Positions 19,582-31,648 of a stretch of DNA of 64,000 nt are shown here, piece by piece (within the stretch, counting starts at the first letter, position 1; each line of letters opens with the position of its first letter). A model generated the notes under the pieces. It was not told where the DNA came from and made no database searches. It saw only the letters and a list, made by a program, of their open reading frames with translations. A program made the position numbers and the translations under genes. This DNA comes from Diplosphaera chodatii (Eukaryota; Chlorophyta; Trebouxiophyceae; Prasiolales; Stichococcaceae), in NCBI GenBank assembly GCA_032358165.1, contig JAALGY010000008.1, positions 992,001-1,056,000 of the forward strand. The letters run 5' to 3'.

Positions 19582-19829
19582 GCATTTGACATTGACATTG
19601 ATTACATACTGGTGGTGGGCCATTTTGGCCTAGCCACAGGCTCTGGCGGAAATAACCCAGAGCAACATGCGCAACGAGTAGTGTACGAAACCGTTCACTC
19701 CCCGCTGACAGAATGGTCCCACTCAATCCCGGTTGGATGCACATCCCTTCAACTCTGCATATTGATCATGACAACCCGCAAAAAGGCTGTTAGTTGCCCG
19801 GCATCCTGCTGCATAAAGTCCGCGGTGGA
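19582..19829 (-). mobile_element. LINE-A copy N, last copy at the right edge of the island
   Basis: Tail, 3' UTR and about 30 ORF2 codons with more substitutions than other copies, breaking off at AAAGTCCGC near 19825. No repeat of the island recurs to the right of this point. Confidence 0.82.
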
Positions 19830-20104
19830 AATGTATGTCCAAATGACAGCAACGAGTGTGTTGAGACTTTAGACGGTAGATCATGTGACGAGACGAGGTA
19901 CTCCATGTGCAGTTAGGTTGGACAGCCAGGACCACCATTGTACCTTAACCTTGTCAAATCAGGCCTCTTGATCTCCTCTGCACTAATGCTCTGCATTTGA
20001 CACTACTAAAGCTTCTGCGATCAATGCAACTGCCACAAGATTGCACCGACCGCAATGCAACACCAGGAGGACGGCTGTCCTAAACGTTCATGGTGCTTCA
20101 GTCA
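19830..20104. other. Spacer between repeat island and first gene
   Basis: Unique sequence with no gene recognised. It may hold the 3' UTR of the CotH-LTD gene. Confidence 0.5.
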
Positions 20105-23100
20105 CTACGGACCACCAGCCGCAGAGTCTGATGCAACCGCGGGGACAGATGGCACGGCACGGCCAGCAGGCGTCGACAATGTGCAAGGCCCTGTCATATC
20201 TCCAGACGCAGCGCCCTTGTATCAGAAAGCCACGAGTGCTCAATGCCCAGTTATACAGCACCATCCAGCACCATGTTGAGTTAGTGTATGAAACAGCATC
20301 GCAGTTCACTTCAAAGACGACTACCTGAACAAAACGTCCTTCGCCACCCTTTGGGCTGGTGGGGCGTGCCCGGAAGGCGGCCACACTTGGTGATACGAAC
20401 ATGCTGCCATTTGGCGGGATGACGGTGCCTGCAATTAGCACGTGACCATGCATGGCTTTTGCCCATTCGTGCGGATTAGTAAATGCTAGTGGGGACAACG
20501 TGCATGCGCCGGTCGGCAGCTATGCGCTTGTAATTGCCGACGGAGAGCTCGTGCAGCACCTGGTCGAAAAGTGAAATGAGCCGCACCACCCAGCTTCCAG
20601 CCGCTGATATCAACAGCGACGGGCTGGGCATTAAGCAGCTCGAGAAAGGCTTGCTTGCCCGTCCCACCAGTGGCTCCTAATGTAACCACAACATCGACAT
20701 CTTGTGTGGCGGGTACAAGAGGGTCTGGTCCACCTGGTCCATATGTGCTGTAGAGCTGCTGCCTTCGCAGAGGCAATGTCTCTTCTATCATCTGCCTGCA
20801 TGAGCAGGCATGATGCACGTGGAGTCATACAGCGCATCAGCAAGCAGTATGGTTGGGTATGACAATGCACAGATGATGATCAAGGCACCTTTCAGCACCC
20901 TTCGTGCTGTAACTGAGCTATTGCACACAGTATGATGCGGATGCTTGGCGTGTGCCCTGTGACCTGATGGTTGAATGACGCACTTGTAACCCAGTGCAGG
21001 AGGCCCGCCATTCCACTTTGCATTGTCTTTCGTTGCTGCTGCTGCAATGATGTTGTAGTTGCTGGTGAACTGCTGTTGCACCCAGCCGTTCAGAAACTCG
21101 TCCATAATGGACCGCAGACGCCGCAGGTACATGGCACGCATTTCTGGCACGTCCAGCACCTGACCACAACCCAGAAGTACCATGATACTTCTACAAGAAG
21201 TTGCCAGTCGTGCACATCACCACAGTCGACAAGCGAGAGAATATGCCAGCTGCGGATGCTGCTGTCATGAATCGGTCTAGTCGGCATGGTGGCATGTACT
21301 CACCAGCTTGATCAGGTAGTTGAACGTCCCATTGGCGCCAGTGATAGACGCATCTAGACACGTGCGAGGACAGGAGTCGAAGAGAGGCCATTCAACTTGC
21401 CCCGCATTGCGCACCATGCAGATGACCAGGATTTTTGTCGTCCAACCAAGTGCAAGGGTGCCGCACGTGCAGTCATGTCGATGTCGATGGTGGCGTTGGG
21501 CGGACGAGGCATTGCTACCGCAGCAAGCAAACGACGTCCAGCGGCAGCACCAGAAAAGGTTCCAAATTGCGGTGTGATCACGGCCCAGGGTGTTGTCCTG
21601 GACAAGTCCTACAAGTAATGACAGCAGCTTTATGATGTCTAACCCAAGTGTCGGAGGTGAGCCACCGCCGATATCGCCTTTCACGCAGAAGACAGGAGAG
21701 GGGTGCTCGGGCATCACCTGGGCATGCTGCGTGTCGGCACAGTACAACGGGGAGTTCCATTGTGAGCACGCCAGGATGCAATAATCTGGCGCAGGCTGAC
21801 CGTTGAAGCCACGGTCTGTTGCAAAGCTAGATTTTAGGTCGTATGGCAGCCGCTGCCACTCTCCAGTCGTTTTGTCGTGATACATATAGTAGTTCTGTAG
21901 CGAGGGTAAACATCATCAAGAAATGCATGACATACGACGTTTGCCATTCCATTCTGAATCAAACTGTGGACCTGTATGTCTGTGCAATTCGCATGGCATG
22001 GGTTGGGTGAGGCATATGACTTGCTCCTACCTTCGTGCAACGGTCCTGATTCAGCATAGCCGTCTGTACCGCCATCTCGTTGATCACCTGGCCACGAAGC
22101 ACAGGTCAGAACGTATCTGCACTGATCTGACCCGCATGAAGACTGCCACAGTATTGCCACTGACGCGAGTTGTTCACTGCGCACCGCAGGGACGTTGAGA
22201 TTGTCGAAGGCGTACTGTGATCTTGTTCCAGGGCCGCCGCCGTTGATGCCAGTCAAGAACGCCTTGAGGATCTATGCTGCCAGGAGGGATGTTGTGGGAA
22301 CCTACCAAAGTCAGAGCTCACAGATACCGACAGTGATCATCTTTATGTCTGCTGCACCTGGTATGGTGCTCCTGGCTTGGTGTCATTTAGCACTGCTGGA
22401 CTTTTGCTCTTGATAGCACCCTCGAGTGCATAGTAAAACTGCAGCAAGCAAAGCAATCTCCGCTTACCTGGTGGCATGCACACCCACTCATATCGTTGAA
22501 GGCATCTGCCTACCATCGACATGCAACACACTCGCCTGCAGCTGGGTTGTGGGAATATCCCACCGCAGATTGCTGTTCTGTCCATCAAGCGCCTTGTAGA
22601 TACCACCAGAAGGCCGCAGTCCATTTTGCTGCATGTCAACAAGCAGATATTCATCGGGGGTGCGACAAGCAAAGGCCTGCAACCTGTGAATCGTGCCTTA
22701 TGTAGGGACACACCTGCAAGTACTGCTCGTTGATCTTTGTAAGGGCAGAAAACATGCCAAAGTACTGTCCATTCAAATTGACCGTGAGCCATTGCAGGTT
22801 CACTGTAGGTGAGCCGGCTGCCCTGCGAGCAGCAGCCATCTGCATTCATCAGCCCCTGCATTGGCTGTGTCATGATGCGTCTCTCCAGCCTGCCAGAAGC
22901 CACACCAGCATCTACAGCCATGTAACAACAGGAACACTGGCAGGAATACATTAAGCCTCACTTCATCAGTGCATAACCAACAGTTTCCCGCATGTAGCAG
23001 TTGTTGCCAGGCTCTCGAAACTCGCTGTTCAGGTCAATCCGGTCTACCACAGGCAGCCCGCTCTTGAATAAGAATTGCTGCCGATTGCCAACCAACGACA

Positions 23101-24520
23101 CTGAAGTGGTCATCGAGGCGTAAGGATTGAAAAACAGGCGATTATGTGAACTCGCAGCAGGACACATATCATGTTGTGCGAATGCCAAACCTTACGTTAT
23201 CCTTGTGAAAGTTGAACTTCAGTTTGGGCTTTGGCCATGCAAGCGACGTCACGCCCTTCCGTGCGCAGTCAACATTGTCATAGAAACGACCGTTGCAAAA
23301 GATCGAGCATCTGGCCCCCCGCTGTGTGACCAGCGAGTTTTGATCAGGTGAAAACCTGCACACCAATCTGCCACTCTTGGCAACAGTGTCACTGCCATCA
23401 ATGGCAAAGCTACTGCCAGCCAACTTCAGGAGCAGACCTGATACGTTCTACCATGCAGCACAGGTGCCATGCACAGCATGCTAGCCTTACGTACAGCTCG
23501 AGTACGGGCAGGGTGCTGGCGGTTTGCGGATTGGGAATGACGGTGCCGTAATACTGTGTTGAATTTACATCCTTGAACTTCGGATCCCGTGAGATGCTGC
23601 CGTCTGGCAAGCGAGCCTGCAGATATTCAACATCAACATGCACAGTGGCTCACACTGAATATTCGCCAGCGACAAGGGGTCCCAGGCAGCACGTGAAGTC
23701 AGCCATACTGATCAACTGAAAAAACCCCATGCTGCCGACAAGCATGGTGCCTCTTGCCTGCACAGCCCAGCGGATCATGTCACCAGGTCGCGTCAGGCCA
23801 GCTGGAATCTCTGCTGACAGCTTGCTGTTAGCACCGGAGAACGGTACCTGCAGGAGTGCAGGTGTAAGACCTGTTTAGCCGTTCACCTGCCAAAGTGCGC
23901 GCTGCGAGGCTTCAAGTTTGGAGTGCGGAAACCCAATCAAACAGATTGGCTAATGCAGATGCTGTCAGAGTCACCTCCTGTTCGGGTTCATAGTTGCGTC
24001 GCCACAGCAGGCTTGCGGTGAGGGCTGAACGCACAAGGGTTGTAGTAATAGGGATGGCAATGCCAGCGGCAGGAGGCGTCGTCAGGTTGGTGGTCCTGTT
24101 AGCATAGAGCAGGCAGTGGTTAGAGCAGGGATACGTGCACTTGCGCCTTCACATGGATCGTGTATGGCCACGCAGGCAAGGTGCACGGGAGGCCTGGTTG
24201 CTTGCTTCAGTTGACTGCATAACATGTCAGCAGTGAACCACGCACTGACCCAGTCACCGCTGGTGGTCCACTTTGGGCTGGGGTAGAGGTGGGCACTGTG
24301 CCACCAGCGGGCTGCTGGGGTGCACTGACACCTGGCACAGCAGCAGTGCCAAAACCGGCATCAGCAACCGCACTACACGCCGTGCAGCAGTTGCAACAAC
24401 AACATGTATGCCATGTGCCTCGTTGGGAAGCAGATACTCTTCACGTCTGCGTTTGCCAACTGTGGTGACCATGCATGCACGCCTGATGTCCACACCCATC
24501 TGAATCCACTTTGGATGCAT
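20105..24520 (-). CDS. CotH-type kinase with C-terminal lamin-tail domain, multi-exon
   Basis: CotH proteins are atypical secretory or extracellular protein kinases. Exons on the minus strand give, in order: a basic N-terminus then a hydrophobic segment (RLLMPVLALLLCQVSV, about 24330-24380), probably a signal or anchor; TTNLTTPPAAGIAIP (24090); VPFSGANSKLSAEIP (23840); STQYYGTVIPNPQT (23560); GVTSLAWPKPKLKFNF (23250); IDLNSEFREPGNNCY (23020); LTVNLNGQYFGMFSALTKIN (22780); YKALDGQNSNLRWDIP (22580); VINEMAVQTAMLNQD (22070); GEWQRLPYDLKSSFATDRG (21850); and MYLRRLRSIMDEFLNGW (21120). A lamin-tail domain follows (QAFLELLNAQPVAVDISGWKLGG, read in two pieces, then PPNGSMFVSPSVAAF, 20400-20680). The last exon, ending TAG at 20105, is tentative, as are several splice sites and the exact start. 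Confidence 0.82.
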
Positions 24521-25993
24521 CTTTCACGTGCAAACTGATACCAGTATTGCTGCACGGTAGGTACTTGAATCAAGCCATCACGCGTGCAGCATGTAAGTAA
24601 ACGTCGGCACCTTGTGCAGTGCAGCCAAGGACGGCCGACAAAAGGAGCGCCACGGCGAGCCTTGTGGCTTGCGCCGGAGGATGCGTGCGCATGGCAGCTG
24701 CAGTAGTCCTATCTGCACAGCTTGTATGTGCTAATAAACAGCGGGGGTCGGCTACACAGGTGTCTCGCGGTGCGTGTTATGTGGGCACTGCCTTGGCCCC
24801 GAACAGCACCCCTGGGACCTGCGGTCAACTCAGGGTGCTGTCCACAGGCATTCAGGGACGTCTGAGACTCTCAACGTTTGCGCGTATGGACTGTAACACC
24901 ACATGCACCGATGCGGCGTTCTGCTGCTGCATCCTTTGAAGCCGCGATCCAGAGGTGGTGCTGCACGTGTGGTTTCTGGGTGTGTCTGGAATGCCGCCGA
25001 TTATTCTGGGGAAGCCATGCTTCGAGTTGAGCACAGTGGACTGTCGGCGTGATCCATACAACCACACGTCAAGACAAACGGCGGCATGTCCAAGAGCGTG
25101 AAACCGAACCAACAAGGCAAGAAATTGCAAGCAACGTATCGCAGTCGTGAACACATGCATCTAGGTGCTGACTTCATAACGATACACTGCGCACAAGCAC
25201 TACACACGGCACTTTCATCAGCATACAACGTCGCTGCCTAGCCTGCGATCTGCCTGGCTTTGACGATGCTATACTCTTCCAGATTACCGTGCGAAGCCAG
25301 CGCAAAACCAACATGTGCATTCTTTGTGACGCACTTCTGACGAAACATGTACAAACATGGCAGACGACCCAAGGCGACTCACATCCTCACACCAGCAACA
25401 ATGACAGCGCGACGGCAGATGCAAGCTCGTGACACAAGCAATATGCCCTTCTGCACCAGTACCCACACACAGGCACAAGTGGAGGCACAGCATATGCACA
25501 TGGACAGCCGCTCATGGTGATGATGCACCCTAAAGGCCTGCCCCGAGAGCCTGCCGCCACCACCCATAAGTGGCCTAGCTAGCCTGAGCCTTGAGCCTGG
25601 TGACATCCTGAGCCTGGCCCCGCAGCACGACTGACAGACGCAATTCGACCGAGGACACTCCTAGCCACAGTGCCAACTGCAGCAGCCCTGCGCACCGCTG
25701 AAGGTGGCAGGCCCTGAACAGCTACTGGTGACTGAAGCCTACAACTGCCTGCAGAAAGGAAGCGACAACAAGTACCTGATCAGCCTAAGGATGAACTAAC
25801 AATCACATAACTGGTTGGCTCGGCCAGGCCCTTTGCTACACAGCTACAACCACTAGCCTCACCTCCACCCTCTCTCCTGCTTCCTTTGACACTGCTACAA
25901 CTTGTCCCTTGATGGTGTGCCTGATGCTGGATCGGTTTGTTCTGCCATTGAAAAGGGGATGAGGAGAGTGGATGTCGCACCTGTGGTGCGGCG
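24521..25993. other. Intergenic region of about 1.5 kb
   Basis: It lies upstream of CotH-LTD and downstream of the RNA-binding-protein gene. It could contain 5' UTR or further 5' exons of the former and the 3' UTR of the latter. Frames here lack recognisable domains. I see no RNA gene or repeat. Confidence 0.5.
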
Positions 25994-28880
25994 TCAGTAG
26001 GGGCGATAGCGAGCATGGCCCATGCTGCCGCGGCCAGGCGCTGCACGGCCGTATGAGCCCTGCTGGCCATAACCAGTGCTGCCATCGCCATACGCGGCAG
26101 CAGCATTGGCCCCATAGCCTGCACTTCCACCGTACGCGCTGCCGACACCCTGCCCGCCTCCGTACCCGGCGCCTCCGCCGTACGCACCACCAGCCCCTGC
26201 ACCCCCGCCGTACCCGCTTGCCGCCTGGCCGCCGCTCATGTCTGTGCAGCAGGGCAATGTCCTTAGCCCCATCGTTGAAGCTACGTCCAGCCTGCAAACG
26301 GATTGACTGTGTTTGACCCTCTGCATGACATCTGCTTCATCAGACGCACCATAGCCTGCGCTCCCTTCGCTGTAGGCCGACCCATAGCCGGCGCCCTGCT
26401 GCATTTGACCATACCCGCCGCCGCTGCCGTAGTTGCTGGCCATGCCGCCGGCGCCGCCCATGCCGCCTGCTGCCATCTGCGGGCTCATCTTGCCCTGCAT
26501 GCTGCCGTAGCTGCCCATACTGCCGCGACCGCCCCCGATGCCCCCAGAATAGCCGCCCATGTGACCCTGAGGACATTCAGCATCAGAGGGCCAACTTGTG
26601 AGCAACTCGTGCTGTGCAGGACATCTGCCAGGAACACACCAGATGTCAGACAGATCTGGCCAGCTAGCTCACCATGTTGTTACCCAGGCCCTGACCCATG
26701 CCACCCATGCCGCCATAGCCACTCATTCCGCCCTGCACTTGCAAATGCATGATATCCGACTGACCAACCGTGCCAGGGCATACTGCATGCCAACATGCAA
26801 GGGCGCCGCACGTGGAGGAGCGCACGCACCATGCCGCCCATATCACCCATCTGCGGGCTCATGTTGCCCATGTTTGCCATGCCCATGCTGTGCGCGCCCA
26901 TGCCGCCCATGCCCATCGCGCCCATGCCGCCCATCCCCATGTTGCCACTCTGCACACCTCGCAGCGGCTGATTCGTCCCACAGGCTGTCAACAGCACAGC
27001 TTGGTCGGAACCTTTGCCCATGCACCAGCATGAAGATGACAACATGCACGCCGCAGGGTATGGCGTACCATGTAGCTGCCGTCACCGCCGTAGTTGTTGC
27101 GCATGCCCCCCATCATGCCAGTGGCCATCATACCCATGCCGCCACCAATCATCATTGGCTTTTGCGCCTGTGCACAGCAGCTCTTCTGAGGCACCAGCGC
27201 TGGATGAGTCTGCAGACCCCAAGGAAACCCAACTTGAACAGGGCAACAGAGGAGGCACATGCAGTACGCACCTGACACCGGTTGCAGACCTCCCGCCAGC
27301 CGAAGTTCTTGTTCCGGCACTCGGGGCAGTGCCAGTCAGGCGCCTTGCCTGTGCGCGCTGCATAGCTCTGATCATAGCCAGCGCCCGCTGCCATGTCCTC
27401 CTTCTTTACTGCCCTCTTTACCTCCACCTGTCCATTGGGGTAGGCCTCAGTCCCCAGCAGCACTGCTGGTGACACATCAGATACCAGTGGACACATTGTC
27501 AGCCACTGCTGTTGCATGCTGAACTGCCTACATACCGTTTTGCCACTGATCACATGCTGCACGACGAGGCACTTCTCCACCATTGACTCGTCCCGATATG
27601 TCACAAAGCCAAAGCCACGCGAGGTGCCATCTGGTTTTCTCAATATCTGCATCCGAACATGAGGTGTAGAGCCCCTGTGATGCCATAATTGCTCCAGCGG
27701 GCGGATGTGGAGATGACCCAAACTGCAATGCATTGCATTGTCTACAGGTCACACGCACCACAGAGTCCTCAATGTCCCCAAACTGTGCAAAATGAGACCT
27801 GAACTCGTCCTCGCCAAGCTCACCCTGCACATCAACGGCAGCACATTCATGTCTTGCGTGCTATTGCATAGCCCAAACATCCTGTCTATATATGCTCAAC
27901 ACAGCCTCACCGTGCCGCCAACAAACATCTTGCGCGTGAGGCCGCTGCTGCCGCCCGCGTTCTTGGGCACTGCCGCCTTGGCCTCAATCTTTTTGTGGTC
28001 AAGCTCGTGGTCTTTCTTCTGGACAAAGGGTCCCAGCATTGTTGGCCCTTCAGCACGTGTTGTGCAAACCTTCAACATTTGCAACACAGCCGCAGGCTGC
28101 AACAGACCAACCTCCAAGAAGGCCTGAGCGCATTGCGGGTCGGCGTACGTCACAAATCCAAAGCCGCGGCCCTCCATCAGCACGATGTCAGACATTTCTC
28201 CCCTGCTCACAGAAGCGCAAGTTGATATGGTGTCGTCCCTACCAGCAGCGCATCTGTCCGCGAAGCCAGTGCAACGTAATACGGGCGCACCACTGAGCAC
28301 AGTACGACTCAAGCTGGTCCTTTGTCGTGGTGTTGGCAAGGCCGCCGATGAATATCTTGCCAGGCACGAAAGCTGTGCCGCCCATCCCTGGTGGAGGCCC
28401 ACTGCTGGAGGGTCGCAGCCCGCTGCTGTACCCTGAAGGCGAGAAGGACTGCTGCATCTGGGCCGCACTGCCGCTGGGCCCACCTCTGGCACCTGCGCCG
28501 GCTCGCATGCTGTGTCAGCATGTGCATCGACCAGCACATGGCCGACCATGCATGCGTGCTGTCTCGAGGCGCTCAGAAGTCGAAGTCACGTCTGCCAAAC
28601 AGTTGAGCAAGCACAACAAGATCAATGCGGTCCGGAACCGAGCTGCTGAACTGCAACAGGCGTCAGGATGAGCTGACACAAGTGCGGCATCCGTCAATCT
28701 GGTCGTGTCAGTACGTGTCTCGAAGGTCTCACCCTGATCGTCTGCACGAGGTATGTGATCCTCTGCGGAGTGCGCTCCCGCGCCATAGCCCTGCTGCTCA
28801 GGGTTGAACTGTGTCGGCCCGGCACTGTTCTGCGCACCGTTCTGGGCACCGCCGTAGTGGTCGCCTGGGTACTCCGCCAT
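25994..28880 (-). CDS. RNA-binding protein: two RRMs, RanBP2 zinc finger, Gly/Met-rich tail
   Basis: The start MAEYPGDHYGG (ATG at 28880) leads into a Gln/Gly-rich head. RRM1 has RNP2 KIFIGGL (28340) and RNP1 GRGFGFVTY (28160). A linker reading DHKKIEAKAAVPKN is typical of Musashi/hnRNP-A proteins. RRM2 has KMFVGGT (27930), FAQFGDIEDS (27780) and RGFGFVTYRD (27600). A RanBP2-type finger follows, WHCPECRNKNFGWREVCNRCQ read without its last residue (27280-27340). The last third is Gly, Met, Tyr and Ala repeats (GYGGMGGMGQG, GYGGGQGVGSAYGG), ending ARYRPY at a TGA. The order RRM-RRM-zinc finger-GY-rich tail suggests an mRNA-binding protein able to condense. At least nine introns split it. Pathway unknown. 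Confidence 0.88.
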
Positions 28881-29400
28881 GGCGCTGGGTAACAGCAACC
28901 GGCTGGAACACGCTGCAGCTCCCGGACGCTGGTTGTTGATGCAATTGCCCGCTGGGCGCATGGTGTGGTGAGAATACGAACGGTGCGGGTAAACGACGCA
29001 CGTAGCAACATCGGGTGCGCCGAAGGCTGCCAGTGTGCTCGAGGTACGCAACATGCGCCTGTTTGCGGCGCAGAACCAAGAAGCGGGCTTTTTGTATGGT
29101 TCGACCGGGTCGCGTTGGGCGTGCCTCGGTCGAGCGAGGTCGTAGCTCCTGTTCACAAGTTGTGACTGGACCTGCAAGTGCGCTGCGTGCCGGGCAGACC
29201 GGGAAGCCTGCCAGATACAACTTGTGGACCAGAGGACATGGAATCCCGGCCGAGTCGTGGCGGTCGACGCGCTGGGAAGGTGATGATCCGACGTCGATGT
29301 CCCGTTGTCTTGCAGATACGTCACGAAACTACGGCCGTGCGCACAGAAGCCAACCATTAATATGCGCACCCAGAACAAGTTCATACATCATCAGGTAAGC
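28881..29400. promoter_or_regulatory. Divergent intergenic region
   Basis: It separates the start of the RNA-binding-protein gene (minus) from the coiled-coil gene (plus), so promoters for both probably lie here. No specific motif is claimed. Part may hold a 5' exon of the coiled-coil gene. Confidence 0.4.
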
Positions 29401-29640
29401 AGGCGATGGTCGCCGCCGCATACGAGACAGATGCTGCTCGACGTCAACGGCGAGGTGCCCATCACGCAGAAAGGTGGCGGCAACGCTACAGTTTCAACGG
29501 TTCAGGTGTGTGTCTGGAGGCCATGCTGGCGACAGGATACCTGCAGGACCAACATGTCAATCAGAATGGGTCATGGGAGCGCTGGACTGCTCAATGCCGA
29601 GCCCTGGTCGACAGTCTTGTAGGTCACAAGGCGTGTGCAA

Positions 29641-31445
29641 ATGGCGGCGCGTCAGAAGGCGCAGCGCAAGCCGCTGAACCGGCGGGCAAGAGCAGCCCTA
29701 GCAGCTGGGAGGGCTGCCGCGTCTTCACGAGCATCGTCGAGGCAAGCTCGCTCCCGGCCAGGCGAGCTTGCGCTGGCGGAGCTGTACGCCCGTGCCAACA
29801 GCCAGTGGGCACTGCTGGACCAGGAGGCCGCCCGCAGGCAGGCGGCCGAAGCAGCGAGCAGGAAGGATGAGGCGAGCCACAGACAGCAGCAAATTGCCCA
29901 GGACCTCAGAGCGCAGCTGGCCGTCAAGGCCGAGGCGGCCGCTGCAGAGGCTGCGGCGAAGCGCGATGAGCGTGCAGCAGTGCTGGCAGAGGTGGCCCGC
30001 CAGGAGGCGCTGGAACGTGCGGCTGCTGCGCAGCGGCACACCGCGATGCTGGCCATCAAGGCCGACCGCGAGCGGCAGGTCGCAGATGCCAGGGTCGGCC
30101 GGCGCATTGCCGAGCGGCTGCGGAAGCAGATGGAAAGGCAGGAGCTGGCCGATATTCAGGCAGCACAGCAGCGCACCAGGGTAGGAAACCAATGCAGTCT
30201 CTTGTTGAGGTGATCAAGTGACTGTTGCCAAGTTTTCAGCATTGACAAGAGGGTGGTACCAATATGCCCTGATGGACTGACTGCATGGACTGACCCCCTG
30301 CAAGACTGATGACTGATTTCTGCAGGTGGCTGAACTGACTAAGCAGCAGCTGGAGCGGGACGCCATGCGCACTAGCCTAGCTGTCAATGATGATTTGATC
30401 AGGTGCACATCAGTGCGAAGCAGGTGGCACACAGACTGCGAGCCATCTCATTGCAAACAGCATGATGAGCCTCTGTGCACCTCATTCCAGAGCAAGGAAG
30501 GATGCAGAGCTGGTGGAAGCTGCAATTGATGCTGCATCGGCTGCTGAGTACCAGGCTCTCCTGGCAGAGCAGGAAGCCGAGCGGCAGGTGGCACTGCAAG
30601 AAATGCACAAGCGCTCTGCACAGCGTGCAGAGCACGTGGGATTGAAGGTGTGAAGTTCAAATGCAGATCGATGACTTTTCCGGCAATGCCTGCTCCACAA
30701 CAACGGCAAACATTTCGCTTGATTTTGATGTCTGCAAGCCAGGGCGTGAGAGAGGCAAAGGAGAGGGCCGCTCGGGAGGAGATGCTCCTGAAGCAGTACG
30801 AGGACCAGGAGGCCCAGCGGTTTGCAGCAGACGCAGCGGCAAAGCGGCTCACGGCAGCAAGGTCTCAGGCAGCAGTACAGCAGGTGCGCACAGCAGGTGC
30901 ATTCAGTGTGGTTTTGACAGCAAACAAGCTCACTTCCAGTCGAGGGTGGCACTGCAGCCCCGTTGACAGTGACATTGGGTGTTTGCAGTCCCATGCACAG
31001 CAGCGAGAGCTGAAGCTGCAGCGAACAGCAGCAGCAGCTGCAGAGGCAGCCGAGGACATGGCAATGCTGAAGCTGAGCATTGAGCGAGGGGCAATGGTGG
31101 AAGCCAGCAAGGCGGATGCTGCACGGCAGAGGGCTCTTGATGTCAGGTGTTGCACTGCATGAAACGAAGAACTGCAGAGCAGTGTGCAACATTGGCACGC
31201 TGAGGATGGCGGAATGGGCATGCAAAGTGACGTAGGTCTACAGACTGCAGCAAACCCAAAACTCAAATCTTTTGGGTCACAGGCGAGAGCAGGAGCTGCA
31301 GGTGGAGGAGCGGGAAAATCAGTTCGTGATTGGCGAGGCACAAATGGTTGGCGCCGAACGGCGCCTAAATTCAGCAGCCCTGAGCAGGGCAGCTGCTCAG
31401 AAACAGCCGGTAGCTGCTATGAATGTGCGCCATCGCAGAAGATAA
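29641..31445 (+). CDS. Ala/Arg/Glu-rich coiled-coil protein, six exons
   Basis: Exons 29641-30180, 30326-30402, 30491-30647, 30743-30883, 30989-31146 and 31283-31445 join in frame through GT-AG introns to give 411 aa ending MNVRHRRR at a TAA. Almost the whole length is predicted helix with heptads rich in Ala, Arg, Gln and Glu (for example AERLRKQMERQELADIQ and REAKERAAREEMLLKQYEDQ). There is no enzyme motif or membrane segment. The pattern resembles trichohyalin/plectin-homology proteins of cilia and basal bodies (CFAP53 or MNS1 type), but biased composition makes that a guess. Upstream coding exons at about 29406-29640 are possible, so the start is uncertain. Confidence 0.75.
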
Positions 31446-31648
31446 TGTCTCCAGCAGACCAGGTATAGATGTACCAACATTTCGCAAGCATACTCTGTGT
31501 GGATTGCTCATGTCTTCTGCAAAGGCTGCCAACACTGCGGTCTGAGCTGACCAACAAGGCCCAGAGGCTACAAGCATCGTCAATTGCCGACTGAGCCAGG
31601 AAACCTAGAGGCAGTGGGTGTCATATATCTGAGATCTCTGCCAGCTGC

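Noticed and set aside
24619..24939. 106-aa plus-strand ORF upstream of CotH-LTD
   Set aside because: No domain, no splice or start context that stands out, and similar chance frames occur throughout this GC-rich DNA.
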